Assembly: GCA_026770025.1 (NCBI GenBank)
Contig: JAMXDE010000003.1
Location: 2,232,001-2,296,000 of the forward strand
DNA length: 64,000 nucleotides
DNA from: Craspedostauros australis
Taxonomy: Eukaryota; Bacillariophyta; Bacillariophyceae; Mastogloiales; Achnanthaceae
Direction of reading: 5' to 3'
Positions 1 through 12,584 of the stretch are shown here, in pieces. The position numbers and the translations under genes were made by a program. The notes under the pieces were generated by a model that saw only the letters and a program-made list of their open reading frames with translations, was not told the DNA's origin and did not search any database. Numbering within the stretch: the first letter of the stretch is position 1; every line of letters begins with the position of its first letter.

Positions 1-40
1 CCATTCACGGCGCAAGCAACTTCTAGGTCATCCTCTTAAC

Positions 41-2377
41 TCAGATGCTCTTGCGGATGTGCCAGGAAAAGCCAACAGAGTTCAAGCGACGGATACGCTC
101 CGCGCTCATGTTGCTGCGCTGCTGTTCTTTCAGCAGCTTGTACTGTCTCCGCTGGCACTTCACCCACACCGCTAGACAACGGTTGGCCTTGTGCCGTGCC
201 GGAACGATGCAGTGCCCATGCTCTTCCTTGTAGGCAAGCAAATCTTGGAATCGTTCATCCCAAAGCGCTTGGTGGCTGTCCCACACAAAGCCGACGGAAT
301 CCAACGCCTTCTCTCGATCGGGAGTGAGGGTGGAATGGCGACCATCTGCCTTGAGCTTGTATTGATTGCGCTGTCGCTTGACCCACTGCGCGAGCTGGAC
401 GTTGCCATCGTAACAGTGAGGAACAGAGCAATGGCCGTGCTGCTCGCGGAATCGACATAGCTCGGCATATCGCGTATTCCACCTTGCTTCTTGCTTGCAC
501 CGTGATGATTTCCTCGATCGAGATCTTGATCGCGATGAAGATGCCGATGGAGGAGGCGCATCTGGCTGCTGTTGCGGTTGCTCGCACGATCGTGCATGCA
601 ACTGAGATTTATCGCTCTCAGTGATTTCAATTTGGACGGAACCATTCGGTTGGTCGACGCTCCCCATACCAGTGAGATCTCCGTGTTGCTCAAGACAATC
701 GCTGCTCACAACAGGACCTGCAACAATTTGAGCTTGTGCGTACACACCGTTGCATGGGTCACGGTCGATGTCCAGATCAAAGGTGATACTGGCATGGCCT
801 TGTATTTGTCCTCCGTCTCCTCCTGCGGCCTGAGACACGGCCATCGGAGGGAATATGGTCGAACCCTGCGGTTCCATTTGGATCAAGTCAACTGGAAGGC
901 CGAGAGATGCGGATGAGACCTTGTGGCGCTTCGATCTGTCTTGACGTAGCTGAGGAAGCGCTGATGAGAAGGACGCGCGCCGTTTCGTGTTGGAGCCGCT
1001 GTCATCAGGGTCACCCAAAGTGCGCGTATTGTTGCCGTCGCCCAGCTCAAAGGCAGCACCCAAGGCACTGGAAGGAGGGTCTTGGGTTGATCGTATAGAG
1101 CACGTTGAGACGGTTGCTGCGACCTTCTGTTCGTCTTGTGATATGTCGAAGAGCGGCGTTGCGGTCCGGATGTTGGAGAAGGATGGAATAGACGCAGGCG
1201 TTGCGACAGCGGTTACATCACCAGAAGTCTCGGAGGAGCCAATGCGTCGTGTTGATGAGGCAGTGCCCCAAAGCGTAGTTGCCTCGAACTGGGGAGGAGC
1301 GGCACGGGCAGCACAACTACTGGGCTGCGAATGGCGCTTTGTTGTACCATTCCGGTCGAATGCGATGGGCGAAGGCTCCAAGTCTTCCATGACCAAGCCG
1401 TTGGCACGATCATCTTGCTTCTGCCGATGCTGCTGCAGACGATGGTATTGGCTATGACCGTTGAGGTTGTAATTTCTCATGTTCCTGCCTCTATTGCTGC
1501 TGTTGTTGGCATTGTTGAGGGCATCATTCTCTTGGATGGACCGGAGGACCCAGTCAAAAGCTTGCTTGGTCGCGCTTTCGGTGTTGGTGATGTTGCCGAT
1601 GCTATTGTTGGCCTCGCTACCAAGATCCGCCGCATCGGTGGATGTCGTGACCTGCCCCAAATGCAAACTCACGTTGGGGTCGCCGCCGTAGGCCAGGCTG
1701 GCAGCTGAAGTGGGAGCTAAGGCTGACATGACAGAAGGAAGATCGGCATGGGCAGTTGATCCCGAGGAGGCCATCGCGGATGGTACGAGAGATGATGATA
1801 AATGATCCATCAACGCAAGGTTATGGTTCAGACCGAATGCTGAATGTATCCCATTGCTCATGCCCATGCTCGTTCTCGCGTCCATATTCATATTCATGTT
1901 GCTGTTGGTAATAGAATGCGAATGAGCCAGTCCCTGAGCCTGAGCTTGGCTCTGCGTGTGAATCTGCGTCTGGGTCTGAATCTGCGAGCGCCCGTTTGCG
2001 AGTGCGAAGGAAGATGAAGCGGGAAGTGTCAGTGAATGCAAGGGTGGAAGGCAAGAAGACGCAAAGGAGCCAGCCTCGGCGATGGCATCTGCTCCATTTG
2101 CAGCATTTGGTGTCAGACCAAGCTTCCACTGATTGTTCAGCGCAGGTTGATGTTGGCAATGGTGCTGCTGGAGGGTGCTGAACATGCCCTCAGGACGTTC
2201 GGTGTTGCTGAGATTCATGCTTGCATCGTTCCAAGCGTTGGCCCCTGCACTTGCGGCGCCATGCTGAGACGGAAAGGATCCCAGTTGAGATGTGTTCACC
2301 ATTTCAGCTGCGATTCTGAATGGCGCGGGAGACGGATTCTGAGCTGCCTCTGCCTGCTGATCGCGTCGTCCTTGTTG

Positions 2378-2409
<32 letters not shown>

Positions 2410-2491
2410 GGTACTGTTGCTGTTGATGAAATGGCATGCTTATTGCGGGGCTATCGAAAGTCGAGCAGGTGGTGGCGATGGCAACGACCAT
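41..2491 (-). CDS. Helicase-associated (HA) domain protein with long disordered N-terminus
   Basis: This is a single open frame of 816 residues from an ATG. The last 147 residues form two consecutive HA domains (about 670-738 and 739-816). Each shows the family signature of an aromatic pair near its start (RWNTRYAEL; LWDERFQDL), then HGHC-x-VP, then a W-V-K-x-QR-x-QYK segment and a closing SVGF-W. HA domains are small helical nucleic-acid-binding units, and diatom genomes carry many copies not attached to a helicase. A basic SR repeat (about 650-667) just before them could be a nuclear localisation signal. The rest is low complexity: poly-Gln/His near the N-terminus, then long Ser/Asn/Gln/Ala stretches, as in transcription regulators. 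A second in-frame ATG at codon 19 could be the real start. I infer a nuclear DNA- or RNA-binding regulator, but the target is unknown. Confidence 0.85.
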
Positions 2492-4213
2492 GGTTGTGAT
2501 GGTGATAGCGTCAGTGCTGCTGTTCGTGCTATACGTGTTCTCCCTCTGGAGATTGATCGAATGTGGTTATGTCGACAAGGAACGGCAGGATGGGATGAGC
2601 CAAGATCGGCGCCTGAGCATTGATCGGGACGCAGGATAGAATCGGCAGAAGCCGAGCACACGTGTTAGTTTGCCTGAATGAGACTTCCACTCGTATCGTG
2701 CGCACGTTGTCGCGGTCGCCCCGTTGCCAATGCTGCGCAAACAGAAATACCTCCCTCTGTTGGCGTCTACAAAAGCTCAGTGCGTACTCGTAAACGGCAA
2801 CGAGCTGTGCCAGCGTTCGAAGCAAGACCGCGGTTGACCGGCCAGCTGTGTGCCAACCTCCACTGATGAACTGTCGTGTACAAAGCGGAGCGGAGCAGAC
2901 CAGCGCAGGCTCCAACGCGTGTATCATACCTGCGATTGTGTGATCCTGACTGACGACGTATCTCGCGCTGTCTCTGTTCGTGGATTTGCCACAACGTGGA
3001 AACTGAGTCGAGTAGTCGTACAGGATGCTAGGAGGTATGGTCGTAACGATCACACACCAAGACACTCACCGCCATTCCTGCCAATGACATTCGTATTCAT
3101 GTCTGCACGCACAAAGAAACCATAGTAGAGAAACTACGAACATTGCACAAGCAGGGCGTTCGCAGTTGGAACGAGGGACTGACGTTAACACGGCAACAAC
3201 CACCACAGAGCAGAGGACTTCGTCACTCCCACACACCACTCAAGGGAGAGAAATCAATGTGTCGCCGAAGACATTCCGAGGACATACCGATGGAATGGCG
3301 GCACCACATCACAGTTTGACATCTTGAGGAACGTCACAGGTAAAGCTGAATTTTCATAGGTGTGATGTGGGACACTATTCCAATCCACAACCTGGTTTGG
3401 AGCACAATTGCGAACACGTTTCGTGGGCCCAATGGCGGAATGAGACAATAGCATAAGTACTTGTCAATTCGGTGTTTTTATCAGTTTGCTCTCTTGGACA
3501 ATCTGGTGTTCCTCACCACGTGTGGTTATGGCGGCCGTTGTCGCGTGGGTTAAATGGAGATGTCGTTCACTACCCTTGTCTCATCCGGTTTCTTGAGATT
3601 GGCACCGAGGAACAACGAAACAATGCGTACTCGTACTCGTGGCAGCGCGCCACAATCCCACGGAGGAGAACAGAGCCGTATGTAACGAGGTGATAGCGGA
3701 GACCGAGGATGGCAAAAGGATACTGGTGGATGTGTAGCGGTGTTGATACCTGATCCTTTTGCGTCCATGGGTGGAAGGCGCTTTGGTCCCAAAGCCACCC
3801 GGACAGAGATATCTCATGGACGGATTGGCTGCACCGCACACAAGGGCCTTTTTTCCACGGTCGAAGCACCTTCCCTGGCTCGCGCAGATGGTAGGTTCCT
3901 TGGGCATGTTCGTGTGTGCCCATCGGCACCTTCGTCCAGACACAGCATCCCCGTTAAAGAAAAGTGAAAGCACATAGGAAGACACTGGTGTACATGAAGA
4001 ACACGGTACCACGGTGCACAAAAAAACTCCTTCGGTCTGAACGCTGACGCAGCTGTACCCGTGACGTGCCGCGACAATGGCAGCTCATCGGCTCCTCGGC
4101 GAAACAGACCTTGCATACGTTTCAAGTGTCCGACCATCCGCAGCGAAACCGCCATGTTGGAGGTTTGCCAATCTGAATCCACACATGCCAATAGCCACGA
4201 GGTGCATACGTAC

Positions 4214-4283
4214 GCTCTCTCTCTCTCTGTCTCTCTGGAGAGACAGACAGACACACACACACATAGAGAGAGAGACGGAGAGA
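4214..4283. repeat. (CT)n / (AG)n inverted microsatellite
   Basis: A CT run changes at a TGG centre into AG, then AC, then AG again. Around the centre a 9-bp stem (CTGTCTCTC with GAGAGACAG) leaves a two-base loop. Similar CT-centre-AG structures occur near 49781, 54343 and 55205-55300. Confidence 0.7.
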
Positions 4284-4974
4284 TGCGAGTCCACCAAAGC
4301 AGTCATCGATACGTCAGCTCTGGCGAGCATGCTGTGCTATGGTGCACAACTGTCAGACCCACCAGCCCCACTCCCATTCGCACTAGTGTAGATATGTGGT
4401 GCCTACTAGTATGATCATAGCAGCAGATGTCGTTGCTCAGGTGTTCGCCAATGGGTGGCCTGTCATCGCCCCACCATCCTTAGCTCGTATCCTCTCCCTC
4501 ATGACATACGAGCCCGCAGATGATCGGCTCTTTTCTTCTCGTACGAGTACCAGTATTGCTGCTGTCACCGTTGCTGTGGTCGTTGCCGTTGTGTTTGTGA
4601 TCCTCATCAATACTGGCGCAGCGTGAATTCTTCTGCTCGGTTTGCTTCGATTTCCCAGGAGGGTGAGTCTCCTGCAATACCAATTCGTGTGGACGCCAGC
4701 AAGTACGCCGGAGGGTTTCTGGAGAACCCAGAAACAAGATCATCGAGGTCATCGCAACTCCCCATCAGTGCATCGTTCCGACGCCAGAGTGCATTCACTC
4801 TGCATTCGGTACATGCTGCGCGTGTCTTCGCTCATTTTTCTGCCATTGGGGGCGACATGGCCGCGATCTATTTCATCCTGCGTTTGCTGCAACGCATACA
4901 AGTACAATGGCAGCGCGCACTTTCTTTCTGCTCAGTCTCCACCCTGCAGAATCGGATTATGTCATGCATGCATG

Positions 4975-4997
4975 TATAATATAATATAATATAATAT
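4975..4997. repeat. ATAAT pentanucleotide microsatellite
   Basis: There are four to five tandem copies of a 5-base AT unit in intergenic DNA. It is one of several pentanucleotide repeats in the window. Confidence 0.8.
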
Positions 4998-7392
4998 TTG
5001 ACGAAACATTGCGTATGGTTCGTTTCTGTCCCGCGAGCTCGGAGGCGGCGCCATGACACCGCCAGTTTCCACTGTCGCGTTGTTGACGTAGAAGTATCAG
5101 CAGGCCCATCTTCGGACTGTCGTACCAGCGAAAGAGGAGCGGATCAATGAATGAAGGAACAGCATGGTAACCATCCATTCACCCAAGATGCAGAGAAGTA
5201 TTGCATTCTAACAGACTCATGCATTCGTACCGAGAGCGGTATCCTTTTTTGTTTGCAAGGGTACATCCATGCTGCCTGATGAGCAGAATCATACCTTTGC
5301 GTGATTGCTGCAATCATCATCTTCGAGTGTCTCCCTGTCGGGTATCTTGTGGCGTCATTCAAGTTGATCCAGACCAGTGTCGCCAGCAGACCGATCGTTT
5401 CACTTCTCGCGGCACCTCGCGCCCTGCTCTTTGGATGTGTGTCTGTGTGAGAGAGCAGACCAGAGTAGAGTACTCTCTACTCGTGGAGTAGCTGAACTTG
5501 TCCCAACCACACAAGGAGGCACCACAGCACAGATTTTTCCATCGATCGCGGAACCGGATCGCTGCTGGAGCGAATGGATTCCATCGCAGCGCCATCGCAC
5601 TTTGTTGGTCTCGACTTCTATCATGTTTGCCCTGGGTAAAATCCATATGTGAACCTTGCGAGGTCAGCGTTGCTGCTCCTGATGAACACGGGGGCGACAG
5701 ATGCGCATTGATTGCTTCTAGTGTGTTTCACGTTGAACGGTTTCATTTCCTGTCCGCACGATGATCTGCCAATGCCGTGTTCATGGACGACATGGTTGCG
5801 TCAACCAGGTACCAAGATGAAAATCTCGCGAGAATCAGGTTTCGTCCATCCAGTTCTGTGCTGTCGGTACCATGTCCAACCTGACCAGATCGTTGGCTTC
5901 ATGAAGTTGGCCACGTTCGTCATCGTGAACAAGAAAGGAGATCCCAGTAACAAACGAGAAAAGTCTCCGGCGGTACCACCAATCGTACAAGAAAGGAGCT
6001 GCGGTGAAATGTAAATTATCCGTTGTAGTCATACGTTCTCCACAAGAAAACCTGTAGAACAACATGCCTGATCTCCGTCGACGAAGACCTCGAGGACAGG
6101 CATCTCCATCCGATAAGTTTGTGATCATGAAAATATGGCATTGAATTTACAGATAATCATCTGATAGAATAGTATTATATCATACTGTAGAATATATTCT
6201 CAAAATATGTAAAATCATTTTTATGTGTAGTTGAAGTTCATCTCAAGATCAGCACAACCACTCTAGTCTACTCATTGTCACTCATTACTATCACCCAGAC
6301 AGCTCACCCTTGCTAACTGCACCACCAGCTTCACCAAGCCTGACAGTTAGCTAGGTCTTCCCTTCCGGATCGTGTCCCACCAGCACACGAAAATCCAACT
6401 TGCGTGCATGTTGCATTGCGTTGCATTCTGTTGCGTCTTGCTTTGTTACCCATGTCAAATGCAGTGCGACGGTCCAGTGGCAACGCTCAGCACATACAGT
6501 TTGAAGATCATGCGGCAAGGAAACGTCATGAGGATGGCCACCGCGGCCACCCCTAAGCTACATACGCTGGCATCGAATGGACGGGACGCAAAGCTGTCGT
6601 TGGATGGTGATCCTTCGTCGAAGCCCAAGCATGGTCCATGGTGGTGCACTACGTCCGTGGATGACGTATCAATTCTCATTGTGACAATGTGTCCCAAGCA
6701 CTCCCAGAGCCCGATGTTAGTTCTGTTCCATCCTTTCCGGGGCAGGAAGTATATGCCAGTTTGCGAATATTGGATTGTATTCTGGTCTATTTTTATCTGA
6801 CATATATTATATATTGTACTTGTACACATGGTATGGAAAATGGCAAAGTGGCATGTTCAGTCGGGGTACGAGGGAGGATTGTTGTCGTGCCCATTTGGCT
6901 TGTGCAATCTTCGCGACAGCGTCATCAGGAAAGCAATGCAGGGTGGGTCGGTCATGAGGGTGTGTGAAATGAGACCGTGCTCGCACGTTCATTTGTCCTG
7001 CTATTCCGTCCCTCACAGAGTGCACTATATGCGCCTGTGCGACTGTGCGCTCGTGGTTGTTGTGCCGTCGCTGCTGCTGCCGCTGGCGATGGTGGCCGTC
7101 TCCGCATTGTCGACGATGGTGGGAATTATGATACTTCAGTAATTGTGGCGGTGCAATGGCTTCATTGCCGATCGCGGCCTTGGATCTTTGACAATGACAG
7201 GACAGCAGCTTCACGGATGTATGATGAAGAAGATGATAATGATGACGATCGGGTTCCTTCTGAATAGTTTAGTGAATTCGAGTGCAACCAATACCAAGAT
7301 GATGAGAGATTGCAATGGATATGTGAGACCAACGAGTGGACGAGAGGTGACGACCGCAATACTTGCAAAATGGGCGTTGCGCATACAGCACT

Positions 7393-7716
7393 TCAACAGC
7401 GACGAGACATACCATTGTGACGTTGGACGAGGCGGGTTGGTGTTGCGGTATTCTCCAGTGCGGCGAAGTTGCTGTTGCCGTCATGGCTGCCGTTGCCGTC
7501 GCCGTTCTTCCTGGCTGTGACGAAAGCAGTTCGTGTCGAGTATCGTCGTGGCGGCGACTGGTGCGATCTGACGTAGGCAGGATTGACATCGGTTTGGAGC
7601 AATCCTTCCAACCGGCCAGCATAGACCGTGGTTGATGAAAGGATCATGATGGCCGCGAAGACGATGGTGAGTAGGCCGAAGCGAGCAGAGGCGGATCTTG
7701 GTTGGTTTCTTGTCAT
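7393..7716 (-). CDS. Small predicted secreted protein
   Basis: This is a 107-residue frame from the ATG at 7716. Residues 1-33 look like a signal peptide: a basic start (MTRNQPR), a hydrophobic core (FGLLTIVFAAIMIL) and an AXA-like cleavage site (VYA, then GRLEG). The mature part of about 74 residues is basic and polar with one Cys and no domain I recognise. The frame continues upstream to 7977, but that part has no similar character and I treat it as leader. It could be a small cell-wall or secreted protein. A downstream intron cannot be excluded, because a GTATGT occurs shortly before the stop. Its two neighbours on the same strand, the HA-domain gene (end 41) and the UPF0301 gene, suggest no shared role. 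Confidence 0.45.
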   Translation of the reverse strand: MTRNQPRSASARFGLLTIVFAAIMILSSTTVYAGRLEGLLQTDVNPAYVRSHQSPPRRYSTRTAFVTARKNGDGNGSHDGNSNFAALENTATPTRLVQRHNGMSRRC

Positions 7717-8430
7717 GTTTTGGGTGTTACTGTTGCTGAACGAGAAGAGTCGGAGGCGATTTGCGATTGGGAGACGAAGAGGTTGATGGAAGAGAGAAAG
7801 GATTCGGATGTGGAGAACCGAGGGTGGGTGGCTGGGTCGAAATTGTGTGGAGAGATGTGGGCTGCCATTTTTCGTTGTTGCTCGTCTGTGCATGTTTTGT
7901 TCATTTGTCTGCACAAGAACACGAATGAAGGGTGCGCAAACGGGAATCAAACGAACCCAGACGACTTGGCCAATCAAATCGTGTCAGAGAGATGCAAGTC
8001 GTTGACGCGGCCATGCAGTATCCCTGTTTAGTTGTGTTTGATTCGAAAATTGCACAGAGTAGTCGTATGGCTGAAAGATCATCGTGAATGGACTACGCAC
8101 TCCTCTTCATTGGCGTGCTGACCACCAGATGGAGACGATCCAAGCATAAACAGTTGTGGTCATCTGCAGCAGCCACCCTCCTCGCTTCTCTCTACTCGCA
8201 GACAATGGTCAATGTGTCTCGAGTATGTGATAGCAACCGTTGCTTGAAATACCGTTAGCACCAGTAATCTGAGAAGAGATTGATTGCTATCCTACTGGAG
8301 CCTGTACCACACAGACATGCCGCCATAAGACTCTTGGTACAACACGAGTAATCGCCGAACATATTCGCAGAGCATTCTCGATCTGGATCCTCTCTCTCTC
8401 TGTGTGTGTAGCACGATGATTGCTGCAGAA
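7717..8430. other. Intergenic region between two minus-strand genes
   Basis: This is the leader and promoter of the small secreted-protein gene plus the trailer of the UPF0301 gene. The only structure seen is a short CT then GT microsatellite at about 8391-8410. Confidence 0.5.
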
Positions 8431-10458
8431 TTATGACATGTTGGCGTACAAAAAGGCACGCACCCACTTGCGAAGCGCATCTTCGCTGAGATCGCCGATG
8501 GACAAGCTGGATCCCTGGATGGTTCGATAGACGGCGCCTCCCGCGGCCAGTGGCGCCTTGCTTGCACCAGCAGCAGCCTCCCACGCCAAGGATCCCAGCT
8601 GTATGCTGTCGTCTATGTACTCCTCCGTGCCGAACTGGTTTTGCTTCTTCAGAATCTCCCACATGTCGTTGAGACAGTCGCCGTCGGATGGAATGATATC
8701 GAAGTATCCGTTCTCCACCTCGTTCTCCAGCCGCTTGGTCGGATTTGGTTCATCCGTCCTCCACAGCGAGACGCCTTCGACTGCTAGGAAATCGTCGAAG
8801 GATGCCAGACCCATGTTGATTGCAGTTTCCACATCCTGGGCGGAGCAGCTCCATATTCCATTCCTGTTGGTGGCCGAGATGGGATCGCCGACGTCCGCAT
8901 CCATGAGGCCCGGGTGGTTGTAATGCAGCCAGACCAGCGGCTTTTGGTTGGCCACGCTGATGGCGTAGGGACCTCCGTGCCGCGCCGCCAATTTGGAATC
9001 TCCCTTGAGCGAGACCTGCGTGGCGCAAGGCCGGTTGAGCACGAGTCCGAGGGTGTACTTGGGGTCCTTCTTGAGCACCAGGATGATGGATTTGTGAAAG
9101 ATAGGCTGATCTGGCCAAAACGGTGGACGCCGACTGGCGTCGTTGGTGGCGCACAGGACGTCACCCTCCGCAAACAGGGGCGACGACGATGACGATGAGG
9201 ATAACGGCGAGGCTGACCGACCCGCCTGCTTGCCGTTGGATTTTGCACCTGGCGTTTCCATCGCCAACGAGGTCGTGTGCGACCGCGACCATTCCTTGGA
9301 CATGTTGTCAATGAAGATCTGCTCCGCCCGCTGCGCGAAGGGATCGGCCTGGCCGATGCGCTTCATGATCCAGTCCCAGATGTCGATGCCACCGTCGACC
9401 GGCTTGGACTTCTTGTTGATGACATCGCGCACGACCGTGGCGGAGTCCATCGCCACCATGTACCAGCCATCGCGCTCCAGTTCGCCTTGCAGCTGGCCTG
9501 GCGCCCATCCAGCGTAGCCGGCGAAGAGGTGGAAATCGTCGATCGTCGCGATACCCTTGTCGATGAGGAGCGTGGCGCCCTGCAGGCTGGTGCAGTAGAT
9601 GTCCTGCAGAACCTTGTCGGATATCTTGACGGCATCGGGAGAGTCGCCGAGGCGGTGCAGGCAGGTCCAATCGCGCTCCTCCCACTTCCAGCCAAAGCCC
9701 TGCACGTCTCCGCCGTACCAGATGGGCATCGAATCATCCGAGGTCTTTTCGCAGCGCGTGATGTCGCCCGACATGATCAGATCCATCTGCTCGGTGGGGA
9801 TGAAGAAGTCAGTCGGGCGGTTGAGGATAATTCCCTTGGTGAATGTCTCGTCGTGCGACACGATGAGCACGACGCACTTGTGAAAGTACTGCTGTCGGAA
9901 GCCTCCGTAGCTGAAGTCCTGGACCGGCTTGCTGATGACGATGGAACCGCATTCGATGACATCGCCGGATTCGTAGACCCAGCTCTCCCGCGTGCTGCCC
10001 TCGCTGGTGCTTGCATCGCTAGCAGTGGCGGATGCTGATGCTTCACCCGTAACATCGTCGTCGACGGTGCCGCCAGCTCCGCCGCTGCCTGGTTCCCCTG
10101 CGCTGGGAGTGGGTATGCCTCTGGACTGCAGAACCAGCTTGGCCCTGAAATCGCGCCAATCTTTGTCTTCCACATTCAAATCATCGTAGTCCTCATCTTC
10201 CTCATCGTCATCGTCGTCATCGTCATCGTCGTCATCATCATCGTCCAGCTTCGCGCACAGCTCGAAAGGGTATCGAGAGCGCAGTTGCGACCGTCGCTTG
10301 TCTTTCATGTGCATCGGTCGGTTGGCATTCGCTGCGAGAGGAACAGGTGCGTGTGGCATCCATCCGCTGACACCATCTGCGACGCTTGCGATGGCAACGA
10401 TTGCAGCAAGAGCAGGCCACCCAATCAGGACGGTCTTCTGCGATGGGCGCAGCATCAT
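8431..10458 (-). CDS. Tandem UPF0301/AlgH-like protein, probably plastid-targeted
   Basis: The protein has 675 residues from the double ATG at 10458; the frame runs 22 codons further upstream only from a TTG. Residues 1-32 form a hydrophobic signal peptide (VLIGWPALAAIVAIA). After a small-residue site comes an aromatic (VSG, then WMPHAP), then a basic Ala/Asn/Arg-rich stretch, resembling the ASAFAP-type leaders that send diatom proteins into complex plastids. A run of about 14 Asp follows (near 72-85). Domain 1 (about 168-340) has the UPF0301 hallmarks: FHKCVVLI, GIILNRP, YGGDVQ and GYAGWAPGQLQGEL. Domain 2 (about 433-600) repeats FHKSIILVL, LGLVLNRP and RHGGP, but its counterpart of the GYAGW segment is diverged (SFDDFLAVEGVSLW). 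The biochemical function of the family is not established. The tandem layout suggests an intramolecular dimer. Confidence 0.88.
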   Translation of the reverse strand: MMLRPSQKTVLIGWPALAAIVAIASVADGVSGWMPHAPVPLAANANRPMHMKDKRRSQLRSRYPFELCAKLDDDDDDDDDDDDDDEEDEDYDDLNVEDKDWRDFRAKLVLQSRGIPTPSAGEPGSGGAGGTVDDDVTGEASASATASDASTSEGSTRESWVYESGDVIECGSIVISKPVQDFSYGGFRQQYFHKCVVLIVSHDETFTKGIILNRPTDFFIPTEQMDLIMSGDITRCEKTSDDSMPIWYGGDVQGFGWKWEERDWTCLHRLGDSPDAVKISDKVLQDIYCTSLQGATLLIDKGIATIDDFHLFAGYAGWAPGQLQGELERDGWYMVAMDSATVVRDVINKKSKPVDGGIDIWDWIMKRIGQADPFAQRAEQIFIDNMSKEWSRSHTTSLAMETPGAKSNGKQAGRSASPLSSSSSSSPLFAEGDVLCATNDASRRPPFWPDQPIFHKSIILVLKKDPKYTLGLVLNRPCATQVSLKGDSKLAARHGGPYAISVANQKPLVWLHYNHPGLMDADVGDPISATNRNGIWSCSAQDVETAINMGLASFDDFLAVEGVSLWRTDEPNPTKRLENEVENGYFDIIPSDGDCLNDMWEILKKQNQFGTEEYIDDSIQLGSLAWEAAAGASKAPLAAGGAVYRTIQGSSLSIGDLSEDALRKWVRAFLYANMS

Positions 10459-12584
10459 GCCGTCGACCCAATTCAATCTGAGGCGGAAGAGATTGCTTTT
10501 CCACAGATGCAGATGCAGATGCAACTTGAATGGAATTCAATTGTATTGAAGATCTCTTTGGGCCTCTCCAATCGCACCAGCGATGATGGGGAGGCAACTC
10601 AGGATACCTTGGATCCTTCCAGCCTTCGCGATGCTTTGTTGTGCTGTTGCTCCTTTCCAGGTTTTGGGTGCCGCAGTCGTTACTGTGTGTTCGCATGGTT
10701 GATTGGGGAAATCCAAAATCCGTCCTTGGGCTCAAGTCGTTGCAATACTATATTTCGCATGATTTGTCTGCTATTCAACAGGCATGAGGCTGTTGCATGA
10801 CTAAATCGTGACTTATTTTCACGCCGATGACAACAAATTCGGATGAAACGACCAATTTCCGCACAGTGTCGTGAAAATGAGGTGTGCAAGCAAGAAATAT
10901 GATTGCGCACAGTTGGTGCGACCATGTTCTGACAATGAGAAGGTTTCTGAACCAAACGTGCAAGATGTGGCCAGAATCTTCGCCTTCACTTCAACGACGA
11001 AGAACGGCCGGTAGCTCCGCACCATGTGACACAACGTTCGTCCCAGGCTCGAACAAGTTGCGAAGCCGCAGGGGCTGCATCGTGTCCATGCGTTGTGTTT
11101 TATGGATACTATGTGCTGTTGGGCACAAAATGTCGAACAGCCATGTCCAGCAATCTGGCTTCCCGAACTGTCGACACACCAAGCGCACATCAGCTCCGCA
11201 AACACCCTGTGAACACTTTCACATCGCGCGACGAGCGCAATACTCGGTCTTCATGACAGGTTTGTCGTCTTCGCCTGGTACCACGAATCCGCGGCGTTCC
11301 AAAGCAAGAAATTGGGATCCGCCAGCAGCGAGGCGACGTGCTGGGGCTTTGCCATCCCATCTGGTGGATGCTGCTGCGCCGCTGCAAGCACCCCCGAGAG
11401 AAACGATGACTCTGCACACGTGTACAAAGCATGTGGATCTACCAGTATCACAAAGGCTCAGCACGCACGCTGGCGATCACAGTGCATGGTACATGCGTGA
11501 GAGCACTCTGCCGGAATCCTCTAACGTCCTGCACTCCGTTTGGCTTCACTGTGGAAGGAACAGGTGCGGCACCTTCACTTGTGCAGACATGCCATGCTCG
11601 TACATCAGACGAGACTGGATGGTGATTTGGAGGCCACAGCTCTTGGGGTTGGAACGCCAGGAGGCGCTGCGGCGGTCCGTCGGACAGTATTGGATGGGTA
11701 GAATGGAAGACAAAGACGACGCTGTTCCGAGCTACGCATTTGTGCGGTTCGTATCAATGAGGAAGATGACGTCCAAGGCGATTGACATGCACTCTGGTAC
11801 AAGCTACGTGTAAGAGGTGCCTTCCTCACTTATCGCCCTGCACTTTCCTGTTCCCTGCGAGTGCCGGAGCACTCCGCTCTTAGAATAAGTGCTTTGGACT
11901 GTTCGACGATGCTGTGAGTGTTCCGTTGCAGGCACAAATGTGTGGTTAAACAAATCGTATCAATGACTTGGACTAGAACATATGATAGCATGAGAGAACC
12001 TGTCATGAGAATACAGACGCCACGACGACGCAGTCTCGGAATGACGTATGTTGTGTTGTATCACATGCTGCGCCTTCGAAGAGAACGGCAATGTCACTGT
12101 CGTTTGTGCATGATGTGACCTCGATTGAAGATGGGCACAGTCATACCTGTTCGTGCATTCTGCACCTCGCCAATTGCTTCACATCTCCGTCCGTGTCGAT
12201 CCCCAAGAAACCATTATTTCCCCCATCCCGTGATCTCATTCTGGTTGTGTCGTCGCCACCAACCCAACGAATGAGGCACGAGGAGAGGTCATCGCAGCCA
12301 CCGCCACCACGCCACCACAACAACTGCGAAAGCTCCGCCAACGCAGCGAACGAAAGCGCACAAAAACAAACGTCAGACACAATTCTGCTGGCGTGCAACT
12401 CACACATCCAACACATTCACACATTCACAATCGTAATCGCAATCGCAATCACGCTCGTACCCGCACCCGTGGTCATAATCACCTTAAAATCTGCGAGGAC
12501 TTTACACTCTCATCGATTCAGTTCATATCTTCATAACCACAACAGCATCCGCAACAGAAGTCACATTCACAAATCAGAACCACG
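10459..12584. other. Intergenic region with one long but unconvincing open frame
   Basis: A frame of about 309 codons (10884-11813, plus) is open but starts at a GTG. Its translation is rich in Cys, Trp, Met, His and Arg with no domain, which looks like non-coding translation. Bases 12400-12584 are a CA-rich leader containing hexamer-like repeats (CGCAAT, CGTACC, CGCACC) directly before the gene at 12585. Confidence 0.4.

Larger units (their letters stand above)
2492..7392. other. Intergenic region, no supportable gene
   Basis: No frame here shows a recognisable domain or coding-like composition. The stretch holds a CT/AG hairpin microsatellite (4214-4283), an ATAAT pentamer run (4975-4997), a GAGTACTC-centred palindromic patch near 5464-5489 and an AT-rich island around 6140-6220 that has near-matches elsewhere in the window. 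The part next to 2491 is probably the leader and promoter of the HA-domain gene. Confidence 0.5.

Noticed and set aside
2529..3065. 178-aa minus-strand frame upstream of the HA-domain gene as an extra exon
   Set aside because: There is no splice signal pair or domain continuity; it is more likely leader sequence.
9277..10038. 253-aa plus-strand frame
   Set aside because: It is an antisense shadow of the UPF0301 gene, which has clear domain motifs.
10459..10524. Extension of the UPF0301 frame (MHLHLHLW-like start)
   Set aside because: It starts at TTG. The ATG pair at 10458 directly precedes a good signal peptide.
10884..11813. 309-codon open frame on the plus strand
   Set aside because: It starts at a GTG, its composition (many Cys, Trp, His, Met, Arg) is that of non-coding translation, and it has no domain. 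The length is mildly surprising by chance, so transcript data could reopen it.
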